In this document: positions 1 to 6,076 of the stretch, in pieces | Position numbering within the stretch: position 1 is the first letter of the stretch | Layout of the letters: every line of letters begins with the position of its first letter | Assembly (NCBI GenBank): GCA_046596405.1 | Contig: JBKJMN010000443.1 | Span: 1-12,299, forward strand | From: PALSA-1004 sp046596405 | GTDB taxonomy: Bacteria; Pseudomonadota; Gammaproteobacteria; Burkholderiales; SG8-41 | DNA length: 12,299 bases | Reading direction: 5' to 3' | The notes under the pieces: generated by a model | What the model was told of the DNA's origin: nothing | What the model saw: the letters and a program-made list of their open reading frames with translations, nothing else | Databases searched by the model: none | Position numbers and translations under genes: made by a program

Positions 1-1188
1 CCGGTCGACGAAGGGCTGATCGATTTCGCGGCCGGCGAGCCTTTCGACTTTGTGCCGCTGCAAACCGTGCTCGCCTGGCATGCTGCGGGCAACGCGGACG
101 AACTCAGGCGCACGTTCGCGGGCAAGGCGGTCCTGCTCGGCAGCACGTTGAAATACGAGGACCGCCTCGCCGCCCCGGTAAATCTCGCGGCGTGGGACCT
201 CTCCGCGATCAACATGCCGGGCGTGCTGCTGCACGCGCAGGCTTTGCGCAATCTTCTCAACGACGGCCTCATTCACCCGGTGTCGCCCTGGCTGCCGGTG
301 GCGTTCGCGCTGGCGGCTGCGCTCCTGTGGCTGTGGGCGCCGCCGCCGGCCGCCGCGTTTACGCTGCTCGCGGGCATATTCACGCTGTGCATCGTGGGCT
401 CGACCGCCGCGCTCTACCACGGCATCCACGTGCCGGTAGCCAATACGATGTTCGTTGCGCTGCTCGCGGTGGGCGGACGCCAGGCGCTCGAAACCGCCCT
501 CAATCTGCGCGAGCGCTTCCGGCTGCGGCGCGTGTTCGGCGGCTACGTCAGTCCCTCGATCATGCGCGAAATCCTGGCCGGCAACCTGCATCCCACGCTC
601 GGCGGCGTCAGGCAATTCAGCTGCGTGCTGTTTTCCGACATCCGCGGTTACACCACGCGCAGCGAACACATGACTCCCGAGCAGACCATCGCGTTTCTCA
701 ATGGCTACTTCGAGCGCATCGTGCCGATAATTCACGCCCATGGCGGCACCGTCGTAAGTTTCATGGGCGATGGCATCATGGCCGTTTTCGGCGTGCCCCA
801 GCCGCTCGCCAATCCGTGCGCCGCCGCGCTCGACGCCACGCGCGCCATGCTCGAAAACCTACGCCTGCTTAATATCGAGCTCGCGGCGAAAGGCGAAGTT
901 CCGCTTGAAATCGGCGTCGGACTGCACGCCGGCGAAGGCGTCGCGGGACACATCGGGGCGGCGGAGCGGCATGAGTATTCAGTCATCGGCGATGTGACCA
1001 ACGTCGCGTCGCGCCTGGAAGGCCTCACCAAGGAGGTCGGCTATCGCCTTGTCTGCTCGCGGCCCGTCGCCGCAATGGCGGGCGCCGGCGCCGGACTCGT
1101 GGCGCTGGGGCCGCGCAACATCAAGGGACATTCAGCGCTCGAGGTGTTCGGCTACGACCGGATCGAGCCGGTGGCGAAAGTGGCATGA
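1..1188 (+). CDS. CHASE2-domain class III adenylate/guanylate cyclase, 5'-truncated by window edge
   Basis: Membrane-bound nucleotidyl cyclase, expected to make a cyclic nucleotide in the cytoplasm in response to a periplasmic signal. The frame is open from base 1, so the start lies upstream; an internal GTG at 52 is not the real start. Counting from the first in-window codon (395 residues), about 1-95 is the end of a CHASE2 sensor (GKAVLLGSTLKYEDR, then NMPGVLLHAQAL). Three hydrophobic segments follow near 97-113, 117-138 and 142-160. The cyclase domain runs from about 207 to 385. The two metal-binding aspartates are present (FSDIRGYT, D213; MGDGIMAVFG, D257), as are the transition-state Asn334 and Arg338 (NVASR). 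The usual adenine-selecting lysine before the GD motif is Ser253 and its partner position is Ser327, so base specificity is uncertain. The stop overlaps the next start as ATGA, next to a Crp/Fnr remnant. Confidence 0.93.
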   Translation, partial: PVDEGLIDFAAGEPFDFVPLQTVLAWHAAGNADELRRTFAGKAVLLGSTLKYEDRLAAPVNLAAWDLSAINMPGVLLHAQALRNLLNDGLIHPVSPWLPVAFALAAALLWLWAPPPAAAFTLLAGIFTLCIVGSTAALYHGIHVPVANTMFVALLAVGGRQALETALNLRERFRLRRVFGGYVSPSIMREILAGNLHPTLGGVRQFSCVLFSDIRGYTTRSEHMTPEQTIAFLNGYFERIVPIIHAHGGTVVSFMGDGIMAVFGVPQPLANPCAAALDATRAMLENLRLLNIELAAKGEVPLEIGVGLHAGEGVAGHIGAAERHEYSVIGDVTNVASRLEGLTKEVGYRLVCSRPVAAMAGAGAGLVALGPRNIKGHSALEVFGYDRIEPVAKVA

Positions 1189-1501
1189 GCACGCTGGATA
1201 AAGACGCCGGCAAGACCCAAGGCAGGCCGGGCACGCTCAACGATCACGAGCTGAAGGTGCCGCTCGCTGGCGCTGCTCGACGACTACGGCCGGGGTCGCC
1301 CGCTTTCTGCTCGAACTCGCGACCGAGCAGGAAGGCCGCCTAGTGGTGGCCGAAAAGCTGACCCAGCAGGACATTGCCGAGCGCGTCGGCGCTTCGCGCG
1401 AAATGATCAGCCGCATCTTCAAGGATCTCGTCACGGGCGGCTACATCAGCATCGAGCACAAGCACATCACGATCAATCGCGATTTGCCGGAACGGCGATA
1501 A
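1185..1501 (+). pseudogene. Crp/Fnr-family regulator remnant: winged-helix end only, two frame breaks
   Basis: Degenerate transcription factor gene. ATG at 1185 (ATGA overlap with the cyclase stop) opens about 25 residues ending in HELKV. The typical Crp/Fnr C-helix sequence SLALLDDYGR then appears one frame over (1264-1293), and the winged helix follows in the third frame (1295-1501). That part includes VARFLLELA, EKLTQQDIAERVGASREMIS, RIFKDLVTGGYISIEHK, and ends at TAA 1499-1501. Two apparent single-base insertions, one near 1257-1263 and one in the G run at 1292-1295, account for the shifts. Even after repair, the cyclic-nucleotide-binding beta-barrel of about 120 residues normally preceding the C-helix is absent. 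No start codon gives the helix-turn-helix alone. A sequencing or assembly error could explain the indels but not the missing sensor domain. Its place behind a cyclase suggests a former cAMP-Crp pair. Confidence 0.8.
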
Positions 1502-1554
1502 GTTGCAGCGTATGCCCGGGGATGGCACAAGCCCGGCGCACGCGGCACGCCAAA

Positions 1555-1583
1555 TCCGTCGCCGCTGTCGAATGGCATATAAT
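1555..1583 (+). promoter_or_regulatory. Possible promoter of the enoyl-CoA hydratase gene (perfect -10 only)
   Basis: A perfect TATAAT lies at 1578-1583 in a short AT-rich island inside otherwise GC-rich sequence, 64 bases before the hydratase ATG. The hexamer at a 17-base spacing upstream (1555-1560) is TCCGTC and does not resemble TTGACA, so an activator or a different sigma factor may be needed. Start of transcription would be near 1590. The rest of the 146-base gap between the Crp remnant and the hydratase shows nothing else convincing. Confidence 0.35.
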
Positions 1584-1633
1584 AAATTTTACGTCGGCGC
1601 GCGCAATCAAGACTCGCCCGTTCCGTGTCCGAC

Positions 1634-1639
1634 AGGAGG
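1634..1639 (+). promoter_or_regulatory. Ribosome binding site deciding the hydratase start
   Basis: AGGAGG lies 8 bases before the ATG at 1648. It selects this start over the in-frame ATG at 1522, which lacks such a site and would add 42 residues that do not look like the family. Confidence 0.85.
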
Positions 1640-1647
1640 AAGATACG

Positions 1648-2451
1648 ATGGATACCAACGCCAACACCACGAGCACCGAGCCGCTGCTGTTGCGCGACCA
1701 CGCCAACGGCATCGCCACCCTCACGCTCAACCGCCCCAAACAGTTCAACGCGCTGTCGATGGCAATGCTCGACGCGCTGCAGTGCGCGCTCGATGAAGTC
1801 GCCGCAGATCCGGCGATCCGCGTCGTAATCATCGCCGCCAACGGCAAAGCGTTTTGTCCGGGCCACGATCTGAAGGAGATGCTCGCCAACCGCACGCAGA
1901 CGTTCGTCGGCTCGCTGTTCGAAAAATGCTCCAACGTGATGATGAGCATCACGCGCATGCCGCAGCCGGTGATCGCGCGCGTGCACGGCATCGCGACCGC
2001 CGCCGGCTGCCAGTTGGTCGGCGCGTGCGATCTCGCGGTGGCGTCGAGCGATGCGCGCTTCGCGACGTCCGGCGTAAATTTCGGCTTGTTCTGCGCAACG
2101 CCGGGCGTCGCCGTTTCGCGCAACGTGTCGCGCAAGCAGGCACTGGAAATGCTGATGACCGGCGAATTCATCGATGCGGCAACCGCCCTGCAATGGGGAT
2201 TGATCAACCGCGTATCGCCGCCGGACGGGCTCGACCATGCGGTGCGCGAACTAGCCACGCTTTTGCTGTCCAAGCCGCCCGCGGTGCTCGCCGCGGGCAA
2301 GAAGTTTTTTTACCGGCAGATCGAAATGGACATGGAGCCCGCGTACAAGCTCGCGACCCAGGTCATCACCGACAACATGCTCGGCGAGGACGCGCGCGAA
2401 GGCGTGACCGCGTTCGTCGAGAAACGCCAGCCAAAATGGCATGAAAAATAG
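1648..2451 (+). CDS. Enoyl-CoA hydratase/isomerase family protein, ECHDC3-like, lacking catalytic glutamates
   Basis: Crotonase-fold protein of 267 residues, the usual length, probably cytoplasmic and acting on or binding an acyl-CoA. Visible marks are TLNRPKQFNALSMAML near 26-41, the CoA/oxyanion segment AFCPGHDLKEM at 69-79, HGIATAAGCQLVGACDLAVA at 113-132, FATSGVNFGLF at 138-148, and TGEFIDAATALQWGLINRV at 171-189. In mitochondrial enoyl-CoA hydratase two glutamates activate water. Here the first position is Gln122 (AAGCQ in place of GGGCE) and the second is Gly142. The pattern AAGCQLV...FATxGV...GLFC is what I recall of the ECHDC3-like branch, so this is probably a natural subfamily and not a damaged gene. 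The reaction is unknown; ordinary hydration of enoyl-CoA is unlikely. The start follows a strong AGGAGG. Confidence 0.9.
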   Translation: MDTNANTTSTEPLLLRDHANGIATLTLNRPKQFNALSMAMLDALQCALDEVAADPAIRVVIIAANGKAFCPGHDLKEMLANRTQTFVGSLFEKCSNVMMSITRMPQPVIARVHGIATAAGCQLVGACDLAVASSDARFATSGVNFGLFCATPGVAVSRNVSRKQALEMLMTGEFIDAATALQWGLINRVSPPDGLDHAVRELATLLLSKPPAVLAAGKKFFYRQIEMDMEPAYKLATQVITDNMLGEDAREGVTAFVEKRQPKWHEK

Positions 2452-2470
2452 CCTGCATCGGCATGGTTGA

Positions 2471-2965
2471 ATGACTGACATACACGGTTGGTGCGCACGA
2501 GCAGGCGCGTTCGCCGCGTTCGCGCTCTTCTCCACAGCCGCGATGGCCCAGGCCCAATCGACGCTGCTGCCCCCCGAATGCAAGGGCAAAACGGGCGCCG
2601 CACTCGACCAGTGCGTGCGCGAACTTACGGCGCCGACCGGCTCGGAGTTTTTCGAGCCGATCGAGCAGAAGACCGATCCGCGGGCCCTGCTCAACTGCAA
2701 CCTGATCAATCGCGCCGACCAGGGATTCTGCATCTCGCGCAACGAAATCATCCTCGAGTGCCGCAAACCCGCCAGATATCCCGACTTCGAGGCTTGCGCG
2801 AACCGGCTGATCGTCCGCCTGCAGTCCCCGCGTGCGGCAGACTGCGCGCGCGCCGCGCCGGGCCAGCGGGAGGCCTGTGTGGTGCGCAACAAAGTCATGG
2901 GCGAGTGCCTCAAGGAGCCGTGGCTTTATTTCATCTGCCTCGGCGAGAAACTCTATCCCAAATGA
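2471..2965 (+). CDS. Exported cysteine-rich protein with repeated Cys-x9-11-Cys units, function unknown
   Basis: A 164-residue protein of no family I recognise. Residues 1-28 look like a Sec signal peptide: Arg10, a hydrophobic stretch AFAAFALFSTAAM, and AQA before the likely cleavage site. It should therefore be periplasmic. The mature part has ten cysteines at 37, 48, 76, 87, 97, 109, 125, 136, 146 and 156, nearly all 10-12 apart, and an even number fits disulfide pairing. The segments 76-109 and 125-156 look like copies of one unit: both read C-x10-C-x2-RN-x4-E-C, then a further Cys 10-12 residues on. An N-terminal pair (37/48) resembles a half unit. The ATG lies 19 bases after the hydratase stop with no clear ribosome binding site, so the start is moderately certain. 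The gene converges on htpG with a 22-base gap. Confidence 0.8.
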   Translation: MTDIHGWCARAGAFAAFALFSTAAMAQAQSTLLPPECKGKTGAALDQCVRELTAPTGSEFFEPIEQKTDPRALLNCNLINRADQGFCISRNEIILECRKPARYPDFEACANRLIVRLQSPRAADCARAAPGQREACVVRNKVMGECLKEPWLYFICLGEKLYPK

Positions 2966-2987
2966 CTTCGCGCTCGCGCGCGCCGGT

Positions 2988-4898
2988 TTACTTCTTGTCG
3001 AGCATCAGCATCAGCTGATTCAGACGCTTGACGAATCCTGCCGGATCCTCGAGCTGACCGCCTTCCGACAGCAGCGCCTGGTCGAACAATACGTGGCTCC
3101 AATCGTCAAAGCGCTGCGCATCGGCCTCGTCCTTCAGACGGTGCACGAGCGGATGATGCGGATTTATTTCGAGAATCGGTTTCGACGGCGGGACTTTTTG
3201 CCCCGCGGCTTTTAACAGTCGCTCGAGGTTGGCGCCGAGTTCGTGCTCGCCGGCGACGAGGCACGCGGGGGACTCGGTGAGCCGCAGCGTCACGCGCACT
3301 TCTTTCACGCGCTCGCCCAGCGCCTTCTGCACTTTCTCCACGAGGTCTTTATGCTCGCCCGAAGCCTTCTCCTGCTCTTCCTTCTCGGCCGCGTCCGCGA
3401 GCTTGCCCAGATCGAGCTCACCCTTGGCGACCGACTGCAAAGCCTTGCCTTCGAATTCGTGCAGATTGCCCACCATCCATTCGTCGATACGCTCGGCGAG
3501 CAGCAACACTTCGATGCCTTTCTTGCGAAAGACTTCGAGATGCGGGCTGCTCTTCGCCGCGGCAAAGGTGTCCGCGGTCACATAGTAAATCTTGTCCTGG
3601 CCCTCCTTCATGCGCGCCACGTAATCCGTGAACGACACGTCCCGCGTTTCGCTGTCGGTCAGCGTGGTGGCAAACCGCAATAGTTTGGCGATGCGCTCGC
3701 GGTTGGCGAAATCCTCACCGATGCCTTCCTTGAATACCGTGCCGAATTCCGTCCAGAAGGTCGCGAATTTCTCTTTGTTATTTTCCGCAAGGTCTTCGAG
3801 CATGCCGAGCACGCGCCGCACCGAGCCGCTGCGAATCGCGTCGATATCTTTGGACTGTTGCAGGATTTCGCGCGACACGTTCAGCGGCAGATCGGCGGAA
3901 TCGATCACGCCGCGCACGAACCTCAGGTAGTTCGGCATCAACTGCTCGGCGTCGTCCATAATGAACACGCGCCGCACGTAAAGCTTGATGCCGCGCCGGT
4001 GCTCGCGGTCCCACAGATCGAACGGCGCCTTGGCCGGGATGTACAAAAGCTGCGTATATTCCTTGCTGCCCTCTACCCTGGCATGCGCGTGGCACAGCGG
4101 CGGTTCCACGTCGTGGGCGACGTGCTTGTAGTATTCGTCGTATTGCTCCTGCGTAACTTCCGACTTGGGGCGCGCCCACAGCGCGTTCGCCTGGTTGACC
4201 GTTTCGTCCTCGTCGCCGACCGTGTATTCACTCTTATCCTTGTCCCACGTCTCTTTTTTCATCAGGATCGGCAGCACGATGTGGTCGGAATATTTGCGCA
4301 CGATGCTGCGTAACTGCGTGCCGGACAGGAAGTCGTCCTCGCCTTCTCGCAGGTGCAGCGCGACCTCGGTGCCGCGCGCGGTCTTTTCAACCTGCTCCAA
4401 TGTGAATTCACCGCCGCCGTCGGATTCCCAGCGCACGCCCGTGTCGGCCGGCATGCCGGCACGCCGCGTCGTCAGCGTGACCTTGTCCGCGACGATGAAA
4501 GAGGAATAAAAGCCGACGCCGAACTGCCCGATCAGGTTTGCGTCCTTCGCCTGCTCGCCCGTGAGCTTGCTGAAAAATTCACGGGTCCCGGAGCGCGCGA
4601 TGGTGCCGATATTATTGATGACTTCCTCGCGCGACATGCCGATGCCGTTGTCGCTAATGGTGATCGTGCGCGCCGCTTTGTCGAAGCCGATGCGGATTTT
4701 CAGATCGGCGTCGCTTTCGAACAAGCCGTTATTCGTGAGCGCCTCGAAGCGCAACTTGTCGCACGCGTCAGACGCGTTGGAGATGAGTTCGCGCAGAAAG
4801 ATCTCCTTGTTGCTGTACAAGGAGTGGATCATGAGGTCCAGCAACTGTTTTACTTCGGCCTGGAAGCCGAGCGTTTCCTTGATGCTTGTGTTTTCCAT
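2988..4898 (-). CDS. htpG: Molecular chaperone HtpG (bacterial Hsp90)
   Basis: ATP-dependent cytosolic chaperone acting as a homodimer in protein remodelling during stress. At 636 residues it has the normal family length. The N-terminal GHKL ATPase domain shows LRELISNASDACDKLR (catalytic Glu37, Mg-binding Asn41), ISDNGIGM (Asp83, adenine contact) and the lid/glycine segment IGQFGVGFYSSFIVAD at 123-137. The middle domain has KLYVRRVFIMDD and LPLNVSREILQ with its conserved Arg. The C-terminal dimerisation domain runs to the end at LMLMLDKK and lacks the eukaryotic MEEVD tail, as expected. ATG at 4898 matches the canonical start; the ribosome site is weak (GGAT). A heat-shock-type promoter lies just upstream. 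It is transcribed divergently from the HD-like gene and convergently with the cysteine-rich gene. No sign of damage. Confidence 0.98.
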   Translation of the reverse strand: MENTSIKETLGFQAEVKQLLDLMIHSLYSNKEIFLRELISNASDACDKLRFEALTNNGLFESDADLKIRIGFDKAARTITISDNGIGMSREEVINNIGTIARSGTREFFSKLTGEQAKDANLIGQFGVGFYSSFIVADKVTLTTRRAGMPADTGVRWESDGGGEFTLEQVEKTARGTEVALHLREGEDDFLSGTQLRSIVRKYSDHIVLPILMKKETWDKDKSEYTVGDEDETVNQANALWARPKSEVTQEQYDEYYKHVAHDVEPPLCHAHARVEGSKEYTQLLYIPAKAPFDLWDREHRRGIKLYVRRVFIMDDAEQLMPNYLRFVRGVIDSADLPLNVSREILQQSKDIDAIRSGSVRRVLGMLEDLAENNKEKFATFWTEFGTVFKEGIGEDFANRERIAKLLRFATTLTDSETRDVSFTDYVARMKEGQDKIYYVTADTFAAAKSSPHLEVFRKKGIEVLLLAERIDEWMVGNLHEFEGKALQSVAKGELDLGKLADAAEKEEQEKASGEHKDLVEKVQKALGERVKEVRVTLRLTESPACLVAGEHELGANLERLLKAAGQKVPPSKPILEINPHHPLVHRLKDEADAQRFDDWSHVLFDQALLSEGGQLEDPAGFVKRLNQLMLMLDKK

Positions 4899-4930
4899 TG
4901 ATTATCCAGTTAGGTCAAAAACTGAATGTA

Positions 4931-4958
4931 ATCTGGGGGTCTTTTGCGGAAAATCAAG
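4931..4958 (-). promoter_or_regulatory. Sigma-32 (heat-shock) type promoter of htpG
   Basis: Read on the minus strand, CTTGATT (4958-4952) is followed after 13 bases by CCCCAGAT (4938-4931). This is close to the heat-shock consensus CTTGAAA - 13 to 15 - CCCCATNT. Transcription would start near 4924, leaving a leader of about 25 bases before the htpG ATG. htpG is a known sigma-32 target in other proteobacteria, which supports the call. Confidence 0.75.
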
Positions 4959-5035
4959 ACCCGCAACTGTAAATGCGCGACGCTTGTAGCGTAAAATCCA
5001 GCGCGGGCCATTGGCAGGGGCCGCAATTACGCCAC

Positions 5036-5045
5036 GGAGGTGATC
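5036..5045 (+). promoter_or_regulatory. Extended perfect Shine-Dalgarno of the HD-like gene
   Basis: GGAGGTGATC pairs over ten bases with the 3' end of 16S rRNA and ends one base before the ATG at 5047. It fixes this start and implies efficient translation of the first gene of the operon. The 148-base divergent gap holds no convincing sigma-70 promoter for this gene that I could see. Confidence 0.8.
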
Positions 5046-5046
5046 T

Positions 5047-6033
5047 ATGCTACGTCTGTTGGTCCTGTTTGTTGCGCTCGTCCTCGGCTACGGTTGCGCC
5101 GGGCTCCCGGCTCCCGGCAGCCAGGACAAATACGAACTGCCCGAACCTTATCTCGGTTGGGAAAAATCCTACCTCAAGGCAATACCGGAGTTGCGCGGCG
5201 TCATGGACGCGATGGTAAAGATTACCGCCGCGCAACTCAAGGAACCCGAGCAGGACATCCTGCATAACCGCGTGTGCTCGGCGCTGGTTTACAAGATGGC
5301 GCTCGATCTCAGGCTGCCGCCGGACACGCAGAAGCTCGCGCTCATCGCCGACCTGCTTCACAACATCCACAAGGAGGAAAAAGCCGCCGTACTCACCGGC
5401 GCCGAGGTCACGAAACAGGCGGGTGAGATGATCTCGCGGTTGCGCGCGGCGGGATATTTCAAGGCCTCGCCGCGCTTCTGGAGCGACGAATCGGTGCTGA
5501 AAAACCCCAAGATCGGCGCGAACCGCGCACTGATCCATCACGTCACCGGCGCGCTCGAGGCCGGGCGCATCATGCGCGAAATCGGCGGCTTTTCGCGGCA
5601 GGACATCGAACGCGTCGAGACCGCGGTCATCGTCCATTCCACCGGCTACTGGTATTTCCGCGATTCGATCGATCAGCTCGCCGGCCGCAAGGACGCGTGG
5701 CAGGTGATCTATCCCGAGCCCGAGAGCGTCATCGACAAGCTCGCGCACGACGCGGACCTGATCTCGCAGTTCGTGCCCGAGTCAGTGGTGCCCGACGGCT
5801 CCAAGTGGCGCGAGCTCGCCAAAAACCGCTGGGGCGCCAAGGGCGCACGCGAAGAAGCGCACATCGTTTACTATGTGTTCCTGCGGCTGTTTCAGGAAGC
5901 CAAGACCGACCAGGGCCGGCAACTCGCGCGCGAGCAGTGGGACATCATCCGCCCGGAACTGGTAAAGCTGATAGGACTTGGCGCAACCGAAGATCCGGTC
6001 AAGGTGCTGGGCGTGCCGAAAGTGTTCCGGTGA
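5047..6033 (+). CDS. Exported/lipoprotein HD-superfamily-like protein
   Basis: A 328-residue protein opening with a short positively charged end and hydrophobic segment (LLVLFVALVLGYGC). Cys17 could be lipidated, but the residues before it (LGYG) fit a lipobox poorly, so it is either a lipoprotein or anchored by an uncleaved signal. The body resembles an HD-type metal phosphohydrolase: His73 in ILHNRV, ALIADLLHNIHKEE with His105-Asn106 where HD enzymes have His-Asp, His164/165 in LIHHVTGALEAGRIM, His197 in VIVHSTGYW, and LAHDADLIS with Asp235/237 as the distal aspartate. The His-Asn exchange removes a usual metal ligand, so activity is uncertain. It heads the transporter operon, 43 bases before the binding-protein gene. 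The link to transport is by position only, and the HD assignment is my reading of motifs. Confidence 0.8.
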   Translation: MLRLLVLFVALVLGYGCAGLPAPGSQDKYELPEPYLGWEKSYLKAIPELRGVMDAMVKITAAQLKEPEQDILHNRVCSALVYKMALDLRLPPDTQKLALIADLLHNIHKEEKAAVLTGAEVTKQAGEMISRLRAAGYFKASPRFWSDESVLKNPKIGANRALIHHVTGALEAGRIMREIGGFSRQDIERVETAVIVHSTGYWYFRDSIDQLAGRKDAWQVIYPEPESVIDKLAHDADLISQFVPESVVPDGSKWRELAKNRWGAKGAREEAHIVYYVFLRLFQEAKTDQGRQLAREQWDIIRPELVKLIGLGATEDPVKVLGVPKVFR

Positions 6034-6047
6034 ACCGCAGTGGTTCA
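6031..6047 (+). repeat. Small hairpin at the end of the HD-like gene
   Basis: TGAACC and GGTTCA form perfect 6-base arms around a 5-base loop GCAGT, beginning with the TGA stop of the HD-like gene. No T run follows, so it is not a standard terminator. It could act as an RNA processing or stability element ahead of the binding-protein gene, which is usually the most abundant product of such operons. Confidence 0.4.
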
Positions 6048-6076
6048 TCGATCAAACGATAACAGAGGAGAAATGC

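Noticed and set aside
1522..1647. Upstream in-frame ATG (1522) as the start of the hydratase.
   Set aside because: The added 42 residues do not look like the family and would overlap the perfect TATAAT; ATG 1648 has AGGAGG at ideal spacing.
1441..2300. Long minus-strand open frames (265 and 275 codons) opposite the hydratase gene.
   Set aside because: Both overlap a confident plus-strand gene with a strong ribosome site, and neither has recognisable protein character.
2966..2987. GC-rich repeats (GCGC runs) between the convergent genes as a shared terminator.
   Set aside because: Only 22 bases, no clear stem with a T run on either strand, and alternating GC makes chance pairing likely.
4899..5035. 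A sigma-70 promoter for the HD-like gene, for example TGTAAT at 4927 or TAAAAT at 4992.
   Set aside because: Neither has an acceptable -35 element at 16-18 bases; the match is no better than expected by chance.
5978..6076. Upstream in-frame ATG (5978) as the start of the solute-binding protein.
   Set aside because: It lies inside the previous gene and would put 33 Cys- and Arg-containing residues before a good signal peptide; ATG 6077 follows GAGGAG.
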